In this document: piece after piece, positions 55,788 to 64,000 of the stretch
Numbering within the stretch: the stretch's first letter is position 1
Layout of the letters: each line of letters begins with the position of its first letter
NCBI RefSeq assembly: GCF_001623405.1
Contig: NZ_LUHG01000110.1
Coordinates: 1-64,000 of the forward strand
DNA length: 64,000 bases
Source of the DNA: Hydrotalea flava
Lineage (GTDB): Bacteria > Bacteroidota > Bacteroidia > Chitinophagales > Chitinophagaceae
Direction of reading: 5' to 3'
Program-made: the position numbers and the translations under genes
Notes under the pieces: generated by a model
What the model saw: only the letters and a program-made list of their open reading frames with translations
What the model was told of the DNA's origin: nothing
Database searches by the model: none

Positions 55788-56954
55788 TTATCCTTTTTTG
55801 TTGAGCAAGGGTGGATATAAATCAACAATAAGCCGGGCAATAACAGGAGCAGCAAATACTTTAGCAGCAGCCTGTGCAATTTCGGCCCGGTTGTATTGAT
55901 GGTATTGCTGCATCATCCTGATACAGGCTGCTACCAGTGCCTGCTCATCACCGGGTGCAACAACGATTCCATTGCCTGCATGAATGGGTTCTGCAGCGCC
56001 ACCGGCATTGGAAGTAATAACCGGTAAACCGCAACACAGTGCTTCGGTAATTATACAGGGTGCATTTTCCTGCCAACTGAATAATACCAATGCAGATGAT
56101 TGTTGCATAACAGCAGCCACATCCTCATGTTGCAATTCTCCTGTAAATTCAATGTATTCAGATAATTTTTTTTCTACAATCAGTCTTTCAATTTCAGGAG
56201 TTACTGGCCCTACCAACACTAATTTCCATTGTGTATGGTATTGTATCAATTGCTGAAATGCGTTTAGCAATCCGTGAATATTTTTTTGTGGAAGAAAAGA
56301 AGATACATGTAAAAAAATAAACACATGATTAGCAATATCGGGTTGATAATAAAACTTCTCTGTATCTGCTAAATTAGGAATAACGCTTACCCGCGGTAAA
56401 TGGAAAAGTTTTTTTAAACGAAAAGCAATAGTTCGTGAAACATTGGTAACCAAGGCTGCTTCTTTTAAAACAGATTGTACGGCTTTTCTGAACCAAAAAG
56501 GCCTGTTTTGAAAAGCATCCATTGCAGTGGCGGCATACATGGAAGCATGTTCAGAAACAATATAAGGTATGTCATTTTTTTTGCACCAGCTACGTGCTAC
56601 TAAACCTGCCCTGATGGGTGCATGTACATGAACTAAATCGGGCCATCCAAACTGTGCAACATATTTTTTAAGTATGGCAGCATAACAACGCCGGTAGGCA
56701 TAATGATACAAAATTGTATTGAGCTTTTTAAACCAGGTTGGTGTATAATTAAAATAAACAATCCATTCTTCCAGCCTTTCATTTTTTGTACGAACACATC
56801 TGGTTTTCGTTCTTAAATGGCTACCTGCCTGTACCACATGAATTACTACAATGGGCATCATCGCAGCAACTGCCCTCGCGTTGCGTTGAATAAAATCGCC
56901 ATTTTTAGGTTCTAATTCATCTGGATACCAACTGGCCAACCACAATACCTTCAT
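55788..56954 (-). CDS. Glycosyltransferase family 4
   Basis: A 388-residue GT-B enzyme. The N-terminal domain has LASWYPDELEPKNGDFIQRNARAV (6-29, a GT4 hallmark with NGDF) and HVHAPIRAGLVAR; the donor domain shows SVIPNLADTEKFYY, LVLVGPVTPEIERL and LCCGLPVITSNAGGAAEPI with the conserved Glu. Its start is 1 base after the flippase gene's stop, so the two are coupled in one transcript. Donor and acceptor are unknown. Confidence 0.92.
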   Translation of the reverse strand: MKVLWLASWYPDELEPKNGDFIQRNARAVAAMMPIVVIHVVQAGSHLRTKTRCVRTKNERLEEWIVYFNYTPTWFKKLNTILYHYAYRRCYAAILKKYVAQFGWPDLVHVHAPIRAGLVARSWCKKNDIPYIVSEHASMYAATAMDAFQNRPFWFRKAVQSVLKEAALVTNVSRTIAFRLKKLFHLPRVSVIPNLADTEKFYYQPDIANHVFIFLHVSSFLPQKNIHGLLNAFQQLIQYHTQWKLVLVGPVTPEIERLIVEKKLSEYIEFTGELQHEDVAAVMQQSSALVLFSWQENAPCIITEALCCGLPVITSNAGGAAEPIHAGNGIVVAPGDEQALVAACIRMMQQYHQYNRAEIAQAAAKVFAAPVIARLIVDLYPPLLNKKG

Positions 56955-56955
56955 A

Positions 56956-58245
56956 TTATTCTGATTTTGAATGAAATAATGCCTGAATAAAACGCCAATC
57001 TGATTTTTTCAGGGACAACAAATCAATAGAAAGCGATGGCGGCATTTTTTTGTACTGATACAATGCCCATAAAGCAGCCACTATATAAGACAAGGTACTT
57101 ACCAACGCTGCCCAAAAAATAGTATAAAAAGGTATAATCAAAATATTTCCTGCAATAGTAGTTACAGCAGCCAAAGCCGCTCCTACTATATTGATGCGAA
57201 CGCGATTCATTCCACCAAAATAAGCAGAAAGCAAGTTTAAACACGATAGAAAAAATAAACCCGGAATGAACAGCAACAATACTTTGTGCATATTATTGAA
57301 GCTGGAACCAAAAAGATGCGTAAAAATAAATTGTCCGCCCGTTGCCACTACAATAAACAGTATCGAAAACATTAAGAAAAAAAACTTCATGCATGCGGCT
57401 AACCATTCATTCATTTGTTGGGTAGCGCCGCCATTGGCTGTTGTATTAAAAATTACCGGAGCAATGAATTGTGGAAGTAGGATAAACATTTGTGCTAATT
57501 TAGATGCCTGAATGTAATTGCCTGCATCATTAACGGTGGTGTATTGATGCACAAACCAATAGTCTAACCGATACACTAAAAAAAACAACACATTGGCCCA
57601 CAATGCTTTCATCGCATATTGGTACACCTGTTGAAAAGATGAATGCATGGAACCGTTTTCCGTTTTCCATTTTACTTTTTGCATAAACACCAGCAAAACA
57701 ACCACTCCATTCAAAAAAATAAAATAGAAATATGTTTTAAATAAAATTGCTATAGCAAAGTTTTTTCGATATTCAACCCACAAAATAAACACTAACAAAA
57801 CGTTCAGTATGGCCTGTATTAAATTGGGTTTCAGATATTGCTTTTCAGCATACAATGTGGCTAAAAAAAAATTGGTAAGCAATGTGCCGGAAACAAACAG
57901 ATACAAACCTGTATTAAAACCATTTGTGAACCTTGCAAAGAAAGTTGGAAACAATAACTGAACCATCAACAATACCATTAAAAGCACAATAATTTGGAAC
58001 AAAGCCATTGTTATAGCGTGTTTAGCTCCTAATTTTTCTCCTGCATAATAATAACCCAAAGCACTTTCTAAACTCATCCCTCCTATTAAAACAATCAGTG
58101 CAAAAATAGCCGAAGCGTAAAAAAGCATTCCGGTGGCAGCGGCATTGGTAAAACGGGCAATGGCAACATTTACCAATAAAGCACTTAGCACATAGATGCT
58201 TCTTGCCAAAATTTGTTGTTGTACATTCTTTTTTAAACTTATCAA
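56956..58245 (-). CDS. Oligosaccharide flippase (Wzx-like), TTG start
   Basis: A 429-residue multi-pass membrane protein of the polysaccharide transporter type, with about 12 hydrophobic segments and the typical opening ILARSIYVLSALLVNVAIARF. No ATG is available: the frame is closed by a TAG 18-21 bases upstream and the next Met is residue 40, after the first membrane helix, so the TTG at 58245 is the likely start. It is paired with the GT4 gene after it, forming a second, small glycan-export unit about 4 kb beyond the main cluster. Confidence 0.85.
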   Translation of the reverse strand: MISLKKNVQQQILARSIYVLSALLVNVAIARFTNAAATGMLFYASAIFALIVLIGGMSLESALGYYYAGEKLGAKHAITMALFQIIVLLMVLLMVQLLFPTFFARFTNGFNTGLYLFVSGTLLTNFFLATLYAEKQYLKPNLIQAILNVLLVFILWVEYRKNFAIAILFKTYFYFIFLNGVVVLLVFMQKVKWKTENGSMHSSFQQVYQYAMKALWANVLFFLVYRLDYWFVHQYTTVNDAGNYIQASKLAQMFILLPQFIAPVIFNTTANGGATQQMNEWLAACMKFFFLMFSILFIVVATGGQFIFTHLFGSSFNNMHKVLLLFIPGLFFLSCLNLLSAYFGGMNRVRINIVGAALAAVTTIAGNILIIPFYTIFWAALVSTLSYIVAALWALYQYKKMPPSLSIDLLSLKKSDWRFIQALFHSKSE

Positions 58246-58344
58246 AGCAAAACATTTTTTACGCTAATTAAAAATAGCAGCTGCAAACCTGTAATCAAAT
58301 ATAATATGGCTATAGCAACCATCAACAATACAATTAAAATACTT

Positions 58345-58352
58345 TATTTTCG
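58345..58352 (+). promoter_or_regulatory. Candidate promoter of the potassium channel gene, -7 box TATTTTCG
   Basis: One base from TAnnTTTG, 19 bases before the ATG at 58372. Confidence 0.35.
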
Positions 58353-58371
58353 ATGCAGCAACCAATGATAT

Positions 58372-59340
58372 ATGCCTTTTATCAAGCACATTAATAAAAA
58401 AGCAAAAAACGAAACAGAAACCGGTTTAAGCGCTGTAAGCAGTTTAGTGGGCGGTCGGTTTTTGAATCGTGATGGCACCCCAAATATTCAGGTAAAAGGA
58501 ATGCGTTTTTTTGAAAGGTTAAATGTTTATCATGCACTCCTTTCGATGTCAATTTGGAAATTTTTGCTCATCGTTGTATTGTTCTTTATTTCGATAAATA
58601 TTTTTTTTGCAGGTATTTATTTATGGATAGGGTTAGACCATTTAGGTGGTATTAAAACCACTACAGCTACAGAAAAATTTGGAGAAGCCTTCTTTTTCAG
58701 TGCCCAAACTTTTACTACCGTGGGTTACGGAAGAATAAGCCCCATTGGATTTATGGCAAGTTTTGTTGCATCATTAGAAGCCTTATTCGGGCTTTTGAGT
58801 TTTGCAATTGCTACCGGATTGATGTATGGGCGATTTGCCAGGCCCAAAGCTTACATTCAATACAGTAAAAATGCTTTGTTTGCTCCTTTTAAAGATGGCG
58901 TGGCTTTGATGGTTAGATTGGTGCCTTATACAAAAAATTATTTGGTAAATGTAGAAGCCCGTTTTACCATTTCTTTAAAAATTATGGAAGATGGTGTGAT
59001 GAAAAATAGATTTTTCAGTGCCGCATTGGATATTTCAAAAGCTTCTACCTTAATGTCGAACTGGACGCTGGTGCATCCCATTCAACAAGATAGTCCGCTT
59101 TATGACCTCACACAAGCTGATATTGCTGCTGCAGAAACAGAATTGCTGGTATTTGTTGAAGGATTTGATGAAAGTTTTTCATCAACCGTTGTTTCAAGAA
59201 CTTCGTATACCTATCGTGAATTTATTTATGGTGCCAAATTCGTTCCCATGTATCATCCATCAGAAGATGGTTCCACAACCATTTTGTATCTAGATAAACT
59301 CAATGCGTATGAACCCGCTACCCTTCCGGTTTCTATGTAA
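58372..59340 (+). CDS. Inward-rectifier-type potassium channel (KirBac-like)
   Basis: A 322-residue channel. Two membrane helices (about 62-86 and 127-154) flank the selectivity filter TTVGYG (115-120), followed by RISPIG and, after the second helix, GRFARPKAYIQYSKNALFAPF, the start of the Kir cytoplasmic domain; the rest (PYTKNYLVNVEARFTISLKI, WTLVHPIQQDSPLYDL, FVEGFDESFSSTV) matches the immunoglobulin-like Kir C-terminal fold, as in KirBac. It is potassium-selective by family. It lies alone on the plus strand, convergent with the hemerythrin gene (2-base gap). Confidence 0.93.
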   Translation: MPFIKHINKKAKNETETGLSAVSSLVGGRFLNRDGTPNIQVKGMRFFERLNVYHALLSMSIWKFLLIVVLFFISINIFFAGIYLWIGLDHLGGIKTTTATEKFGEAFFFSAQTFTTVGYGRISPIGFMASFVASLEALFGLLSFAIATGLMYGRFARPKAYIQYSKNALFAPFKDGVALMVRLVPYTKNYLVNVEARFTISLKIMEDGVMKNRFFSAALDISKASTLMSNWTLVHPIQQDSPLYDLTQADIAAAETELLVFVEGFDESFSSTVVSRTSYTYREFIYGAKFVPMYHPSEDGSTTILYLDKLNAYEPATLPVSM

Positions 59341-59342
59341 TA

Positions 59343-59816
59343 TTATTCCCAAAAACGAATGGGATATTGCATGCAATTATGATCTGCTTCTCCCTGCAAA
59401 AATTTTCCAATGCGTTGCAGCGCCTCACTGTTAATAGTAGTTTCAATATGCGGGAATAAAATGCGTTCTTCAAAACGAATATGTTTTTCCAGCCATTCAC
59501 TTAATGCTGTAATATCATTATAGGTAACATGAATGGCCATTTTTTGAAAATATTGCTGCAGCAAACGATGCTCGTTCAACATTTGTTGAATACCGTTATG
59601 CAATACCGGATAAGTATTGCCTAAATTACTGAGGCAGGTTTCTTCTAACTGAAAATGGTGTTGCAAATCGTTCTCCCAGAAATGCATAGAAAAATCACAA
59701 ATAATTTTTATAGCTGCATTTTTTGCAATCCCTTTTTTCAACAACAGGCAAAACAACAACCCATTGTGATGCTGCCTTGACAGTGGCTGCATGGCTTCTG
59801 TTCGTTTAATGGGCAT
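59343..59816 (-). CDS. Hemerythrin-like (HHE) domain protein
   Basis: A 157-residue four-helix protein with histidines and acidic residues placed as in HHE/hemerythrin di-iron sites: SRQHHNG (His16/17), HHFQLEE (His53/54, Glu58), LNEHRLL (His83), and KHIRFEERILFPHIE (His112, Glu116, His123). Such proteins bind oxygen, sense or repair oxidative and nitrosative damage; the exact role is unknown. Its ATG begins directly after the tpiA stop codon, so translation is probably coupled. Confidence 0.88.
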   Translation of the reverse strand: MPIKRTEAMQPLSRQHHNGLLFCLLLKKGIAKNAAIKIICDFSMHFWENDLQHHFQLEETCLSNLGNTYPVLHNGIQQMLNEHRLLQQYFQKMAIHVTYNDITALSEWLEKHIRFEERILFPHIETTINSEALQRIGKFLQGEADHNCMQYPIRFWE

Positions 59817-60578
59817 TTAATCTAATGATTGAATGATGGTAATAAATTCGGCTGCCTGCAAAGAAGCGCCTCCTACCAATCCGCCATCCACATCGGGTTG
59901 AGAAAACAATTCTATTGCATTGGCTGCTTTTACACTACCGCCATATAAAATGGAAACAGATTGTGCAACATGATGACCATATTTTTGTTCTAATTGCTTG
60001 CGAATAAAGGCATGCATTTGCTGTGCCTGAGCTGTTGTGGCCGTTTTGCCGGTTCCAATAGCCCAAATAGGTTCATAGGCAATCACTACTTGTTGCAATT
60101 GTTCAGCGGTTAAATGAAAAAGTGATTCAACCAATTGATTGGCAACATATTCGGTTTCTTTACCTGCTTCTCTTACAACCAATGGTTCACCACAACAAAA
60201 CAATGGTTGCAATTGCTGCGCTAAGCATTGGTCAATTTTTTCTGCCAGCATGGCATTCGTTTCATGAAAATATTCTCTTCTTTCACTATGTCCTATTACA
60301 ACATACTGAACGCCTACAGATTGTAACATCAAAGCAGCCGTTTCGCCTGTATAGGCACCTGATTTTTTATTAGAACAGTTTTGTGCAGCAATAAAAATAT
60401 TTTCTTTTCCACCACATTTTTCTACAGCCATGGGTATATAAGGGAACGGAACAGCAAAAATTACTTCCCGGCCGGGCAATAGCGCCAACGGCGCCTGCAA
60501 TATATTGGTTATTAAAGTGGTAGCTTCTTCCAGGTTTAAATTCATTTTCCAGTTGGCGGCTGCAATTTGTTTGCGCAT
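59817..60578 (-). CDS. tpiA: Triose-phosphate isomerase
   Basis: Interconverts dihydroxyacetone phosphate and glyceraldehyde-3-phosphate. The 253-residue protein has all three active-site elements: Lys11 in NWKMN, His97 in VIGHSERR and Glu169 in AYEPIWAIGTG. Normal length. It is the third gene of a minus-strand run that starts with the terpenoid-like gene and the GlmU-like gene, and is directly joined to the hemerythrin gene. Confidence 0.97.
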   Translation of the reverse strand: MRKQIAAANWKMNLNLEEATTLITNILQAPLALLPGREVIFAVPFPYIPMAVEKCGGKENIFIAAQNCSNKKSGAYTGETAALMLQSVGVQYVVIGHSERREYFHETNAMLAEKIDQCLAQQLQPLFCCGEPLVVREAGKETEYVANQLVESLFHLTAEQLQQVVIAYEPIWAIGTGKTATTAQAQQMHAFIRKQLEQKYGHHVAQSVSILYGGSVKAANAIELFSQPDVDGGLVGGASLQAAEFITIIQSLD

Positions 60579-60615
60579 GTTGTTGATAATTTAATTCAAT
60601 TTAAAAATAAAGTGT

Positions 60616-61788
60616 TTATTCACTCAATTGCTCAAAGATATGCTGCAGTATTTTAATTTCATGATTTGATAGCCTGCATTTTTTAAATTCCATCCAATGT
60701 AAAATATCCTCTATGGCACTGCTTAATACATATTTTTTTTCTATACCCCATGAAAAATGCGGCAGGTGTCTGGGCAACAATCCCGCTCCAAAAACATTAC
60801 AACAAATACCCATTACAGTGGCCGTATTGATGGAGGAATTGATGGCTACACGGGTATAATCGCCCATTAAAACACCACATTTTTGAAGCGGTATGCCATA
60901 AGTTTTGGTAGCATCATTCCAAATAGTAACCGGAGCTCCGCTATTTTTGATATTACTGTTGCTGGTTCCGGCACCTATATTACACCAGTTTCCAACCACA
61001 CTATCACCTAAATAACCATGATGCGCTTTGTTGCTATAATCCATGATAATACTGTTTTTAATTTCACCACCCGCCACGCTATACCTGCCAATTGAAGTGC
61101 CTCCATAAATAGTAGCTCCCATTTTTACAACAGCATTTGCACCAACGGCAATGGGGCCACGTAACAAAGTACCTTCCATCACCAAAGCATTTTCGCCAAT
61201 GTATACAGGGCCATCGTTTGCATTGATGGTAACGTGTTTTACTATGGCATCAGGTGCTATCCATACTGCATCAGGATTTTCAATACGATTGGATGCATCC
61301 ATTGTACCCGGTTGTTGTAAAGAACGAACTAATGTAATATCTTCCTGAATGATGGCTGCATTGAACCGAAACAAATCGGTAACAGATTGCAGCATTTGAA
61401 GGGAATGTTGAAATGAATTGAAAACAACAATATTATTTGTTTCATTTCGAAAAAAACTTAGAGCCATTACATGATTGCCACAAAAAGCAATCATCCGGTT
61501 TTGATAAGTAACAGATTGTCCGGGCCGTAATACAACCAATGTATTCAACAGCTCAATATTGGGTAAAATATTGGCGGCAACATAAATTGCTTCATTTTCA
61601 GGTACCGATGGGTATAAATTGCATAAATAATCTATTGTAGCAATATACACCGTAGTGCCTGAAAATTTTTCCCAACGTTCCTTTTGCGTAAAAATGCCAA
61701 AACGCAAATCAGCTACCGACCGGTTCACTGAAAAGGGATAAAAATCATTCCGCCAATCGGCATTATCGTACAATACAATAGGCAGCAT
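60616..61788 (-). CDS. GlmU-like sugar nucleotidyltransferase/acyltransferase family protein
   Basis: A 390-residue protein beginning LPIVLYDNADWRNDFYPFSV, typical of the putative sugar nucleotidyltransferase family related to GlmU in Bacteroidota. The C-terminal half (about 190-330) is a left-handed beta-helix of hexapeptide repeats, as in VYIGENALVMEGTLLRGPI, GANAVVKMGATIYGG and NWCNIGAGTSNSNIKN. The N-terminal transferase part lacks the classical GlmU GxGTRM motif, so the catalytic role is uncertain; envelope sugar metabolism is likely. The ATG at 61788 is taken; an upstream in-frame start at 61812 adds eight residues. Confidence 0.82.
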   Translation of the reverse strand: MLPIVLYDNADWRNDFYPFSVNRSVADLRFGIFTQKERWEKFSGTTVYIATIDYLCNLYPSVPENEAIYVAANILPNIELLNTLVVLRPGQSVTYQNRMIAFCGNHVMALSFFRNETNNIVVFNSFQHSLQMLQSVTDLFRFNAAIIQEDITLVRSLQQPGTMDASNRIENPDAVWIAPDAIVKHVTINANDGPVYIGENALVMEGTLLRGPIAVGANAVVKMGATIYGGTSIGRYSVAGGEIKNSIIMDYSNKAHHGYLGDSVVGNWCNIGAGTSNSNIKNSGAPVTIWNDATKTYGIPLQKCGVLMGDYTRVAINSSINTATVMGICCNVFGAGLLPRHLPHFSWGIEKKYVLSSAIEDILHWMEFKKCRLSNHEIKILQHIFEQLSE

Positions 61789-61819
61789 ATAGCATCGTTT
61801 TAAAATGTACATTCATTGT

Positions 61820-62824
61820 TCATAGCAAAGTACTTCCATGTTGAAAAAAAAGTTGAATCCAGCGTTTTCTGTTGTTGTATTTTTCCATATCAATAATTAA
61901 ATCTTTTCTGGACAGTGTAGCAAAATCCGGTAAAGCACCCAATCGGTTTTCAATTTGTTGTAATTGTTCAATGGCCAGAAATCCCAAACAATATACCGCA
62001 GCCATGGTATAATTAAACAAACGTTTTTGTTTGTCAGGTGCATTCAGGGCATTGATTTCGTTTTTTAACAATAGAACTTGTTGCTTATAAGCATGCTGTA
62101 TAGCAGCAACAGAAGAAAAATTGTTGGCAAACGTATAAATTCCCGCTCTGCTGTCTTTGTAAGTATCAAACAAATCATTGATCATTTGAATAATAGTACC
62201 TAACAAATACCAGCATTTTTTTTCTGCCCCGGTACCTTCCACATCCGTATAAAAATAACACATCAGCACTGCAAAGCCACCTTTACGATGGGTTACTGAC
62301 AATAATGTTTCTGCTGAAATAGATGGATTGAATTGTTGCAAAGAATCTTTCTGGGCCGTAAACATATCATGAAACAAAGCCAGATAAGCATTTTTTTGTT
62401 TTACTTCCTGCAATAAATACCGGTGAATTGCTCGGATGAGATATTCATCATTCGACTTAGGTGTATAATCATCACCCGAAAAAGTAAGGGCTTCAATTTC
62501 AGCAACGGTTAATGCATGGTTATCAAAAAAATCATCGTACATCGATGCCATTACAAAATAATATACCAATCGGGTTTTTTCAGCAATAGTAGTATAACGT
62601 CCATGCAATTGCGTAAAAGCATCGCAAACAATGGGGGTATAAATGGCATAACTAATAATGGATTTTTGTTTTACCGCATCAGCTATTAAAACACCATGTT
62701 TTGTTTCAATAGCTGCAATCAGTTCCTGTGCAAAACGCTTCGATTGCCGCCTGCTGATAATAAAATGCAACAAAAGTTTGAAAACGACCGGAATGGCCAG
62801 TATGTATTTCTTTAAAGTTTCCAC
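61820..62824 (-). CDS. Putative class I terpenoid-synthase-fold protein
   Basis: A 334-residue, almost all-helical protein without signal peptide. Two acidic motifs are placed as in class I isoprenoid enzymes: MYDDFFDN with DDxxD at 97-101, and INDLFDTYKD at 215-224, close to the NDxxSxxxE metal-binding motif of terpene cyclases but with D in place of S and D for E. The gap between them (about 119 residues) and the position in the chain fit that fold. It could make or modify an isoprenoid, or be a non-catalytic relative; the true product is unknown. It starts with GTG and lies 31 bases upstream of the GlmU-like gene on the same strand, divergent from pruA. Confidence 0.6.
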   Translation of the reverse strand: METLKKYILAIPVVFKLLLHFIISRRQSKRFAQELIAAIETKHGVLIADAVKQKSIISYAIYTPIVCDAFTQLHGRYTTIAEKTRLVYYFVMASMYDDFFDNHALTVAEIEALTFSGDDYTPKSNDEYLIRAIHRYLLQEVKQKNAYLALFHDMFTAQKDSLQQFNPSISAETLLSVTHRKGGFAVLMCYFYTDVEGTGAEKKCWYLLGTIIQMINDLFDTYKDSRAGIYTFANNFSSVAAIQHAYKQQVLLLKNEINALNAPDKQKRLFNYTMAAVYCLGFLAIEQLQQIENRLGALPDFATLSRKDLIIDMEKYNNRKRWIQLFFQHGSTLL

Positions 62825-62910
62825 AGATTACAAAGAAACTATTATTTAGCATATCATTTTCATTGAATCAGAACCATGCTTTTTGTTACATGCCAAACAA
62901 AACAAGTTTA

Positions 62911-62920
62911 GTAACTTGCA
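62911..62920 (+). promoter_or_regulatory. Candidate pruA promoter element, GTAACTTGCA
   Basis: The box TAACTTGC (62912-62919) is 26 bases before the pruA ATG and is identical to the -7 box proposed for rocD. A T-rich TTTTTG lies 26 bases upstream of it, too far for a normal -33 box. Confidence 0.3.
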
Positions 62921-62945
62921 GTTTTATTCAACAAATCATTGCACC

Positions 62946-64000
62946 ATGAGTTTAGGCACATTTTCTTATCCCATGCCGGCCAATGAGCCGGTTTTACAGT
63001 ATGCACCCGGAAGCAAAGAACGGGAATTGCTCAAAAAAGCATTGGCTGAATTAAAAGCAAACACTGCAGATATACCCATGTATATTGGGTCGAAAGAAGT
63101 AAAAACCAATAAAAAAATAGCACTGCATCCGCCACATGAAATAAAACACACTTTGGGTTATTTTCATGTAGGCGACGAAAAGCATGTACAGCAAGCCATT
63201 GATGCAGCATTAACGGCCAGAGAAGCCTGGGCTGCCATGCCTTGGGAAGACCGTGCAGGCATATTTTTAAAAGCCGCCGATTTATTGGCAACAAAATACC
63301 GGCCTTACATCAATGCAGCCACCATGTTGGGGCAAAGTAAAAATGCGTTTCAGGCAGAAATTGACAGTGCCTGTGAATTAATAGATTTTTTACGGTTTAA
63401 TGTTCATTTTTTAAGTGAAATATACCGGCAGCAACCCAATAGTGCACCGGGTACGCACAACAGAATGGAATATCGCCCTTTAGAAGGTTTTGTAGTAGCA
63501 GTAACGCCATTTAACTTTACTGCCATTAGTGGTAATTTACCTACTTCGGCTGCCATGTGTGGCAATGTAGTGGTATGGAAACCGGCTAATACACAGATAT
63601 TTGCGGCACAGTTGTTTATGAAAATATTGCTGGAAGCAGGTTTGCCACAAGGGGTAATTAATTTAATTTATGTGGATGGGCCGACTTTGGGAAAAGTTTG
63701 TTTTAATCACCGGGATTTTGCCGGTGTGCATTTTACCGGTTCAACCGGGGTATTCAATACCATGTGGGAAACCATTGGAAAAAATATGGCCATGTACAAA
63801 TCGTACCCCCGTATTGTTGGCGAAACCGGAGGAAAAGATTTTGTAGTGGTACACAAATCAGCCGACGTTGATGTAACGGTTACGGCTTTGTTACGCGGCG
63901 CTTTTGAATATCAGGGTCAAAAATGTTCTGCCGCGTCCAGAGCATATATCCCTTCTAATCTTGCTGAAAAAATCAAGAAAAAATTAGTAGCCGGTGTACA
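62946..64000 (+). CDS. pruA: L-glutamate gamma-semialdehyde dehydrogenase (1-pyrroline-5-carboxylate dehydrogenase), cut by window edge
   Basis: Oxidises glutamate semialdehyde to glutamate with NAD, the last step of proline and ornithine catabolism. About 351 codons are visible. The start MSLGTFSYPMPANEPVLQYA and the following GSKERELLKKAL are typical of the mitochondrial/Bacteroidota P5CDH branch. VAVTPFNFTAISGNLPTSAA forms the cofactor site; catalytic Glu293 (GETGGKDF) and Cys327 (GQKCSAASRAY) are present and 34 residues apart as expected. The C-terminus (about 190 residues) is outside the window. Together with rocD it links ornithine to glutamate. Confidence 0.95.
   Translation, partial: MSLGTFSYPMPANEPVLQYAPGSKERELLKKALAELKANTADIPMYIGSKEVKTNKKIALHPPHEIKHTLGYFHVGDEKHVQQAIDAALTAREAWAAMPWEDRAGIFLKAADLLATKYRPYINAATMLGQSKNAFQAEIDSACELIDFLRFNVHFLSEIYRQQPNSAPGTHNRMEYRPLEGFVVAVTPFNFTAISGNLPTSAAMCGNVVVWKPANTQIFAAQLFMKILLEAGLPQGVINLIYVDGPTLGKVCFNHRDFAGVHFTGSTGVFNTMWETIGKNMAMYKSYPRIVGETGGKDFVVVHKSADVDVTVTALLRGAFEYQGQKCSAASRAYIPSNLAEKIKKKLVAGV

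Noticed and set aside
63031-63294. Minus-strand frame of 87 codons inside pruA
   Set aside because: Antisense shadow of pruA, which is supported by conserved catalytic residues.
1-64000. CRISPR array, prophage, toxin-antitoxin or secretion system
   Set aside because: No regularly spaced repeats, phage structural or integrase genes (apart from the IS), nor gene pairs or clusters of these kinds were seen on either strand.

Overview
The window is a gene-dense, A+T-rich piece of a Bacteroidota chromosome, most likely from the family Chitinophagaceae or a close relative. Supporting signs are the block rpmB-rpmG-DUF4295 next to ftsY, the rsmD/DUF3822 pair, a short (285-residue) group 1 sigma factor, secreted proteins whose signal peptides end in AQ, an LpxK (so a Gram-negative lipid A envelope), MqnA (menaquinone by the futalosine route), and promoters of the Bacteroidota type (TAnnTTTG at about -7) with few Shine-Dalgarno sites. 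This placement is inferred from gene content, not from a search.

Layout. 1-346: the left part of an IS481-type insertion sequence, cut by the window edge, followed by a gene-poor AT-rich stretch to 828. 829-8501: a secreted repeat protein and gyrA on the minus strand, then a saccharopine-dehydrogenase-like gene and a membrane-anchored MutS-like ATPase on the plus strand. 8525-15100: a minus-strand chain with DUF1080, rnr, lpxK, 5-formyl-THF cyclo-ligase, bioD, rsmD and DUF3822, several overlapping by 4-11 bases. 15183-25280: a MATE exporter, a TPR protein, folB, trxB, the housekeeping sigma factor, threonine aldolase, pgi, a GNAT acetyltransferase and a MutS2-like protein. 25449-32800: lipoprotein MsrA, a solute-binding lipoprotein, an M1 peptidase, an APC permease, a polyprenyl synthase and a small outer-membrane-type protein. 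32888-39843: ftsY, the ribosomal block, rocD, a VIT1-type transporter, tRNA-Cys, a nucleoside phosphorylase, dapF and a Nudix hydrolase.

40384-51612 is a cell-surface glycan region: a YfhO-type multi-pass protein, GT4, two GT2, a GT8-like enzyme, a GT9 enzyme, three SAM methyltransferases and a flippase, on alternating strands. A second flippase/GT4 pair lies at 55788-58245, after mqnA, purB and lepA. The right end holds a Kir-type potassium channel, then a minus-strand run of a terpenoid-synthase-like protein, a GlmU-like nucleotidyltransferase, tpiA and a hemerythrin-like protein, and finally the start of pruA, cut by the edge.

How the parts fit: rocD and pruA are consecutive steps from ornithine to glutamate. 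The glycosyltransferases, flippases and methyltransferases can build and modify one or more surface polysaccharides. Most other genes are core metabolism, translation and cell-envelope functions. I see no CRISPR array, prophage, secretion cluster or clear defence island. The best leads are the uncharacterised terpenoid-fold protein, the altered catalytic motif in RsmD, the two atypical MutS-family ATPases, the YfhO-led glycan cluster, and several regulatory structures (IS hairpin, gyrA leader hairpin, repeat upstream of the sigma gene, divergent leaderless promoters).
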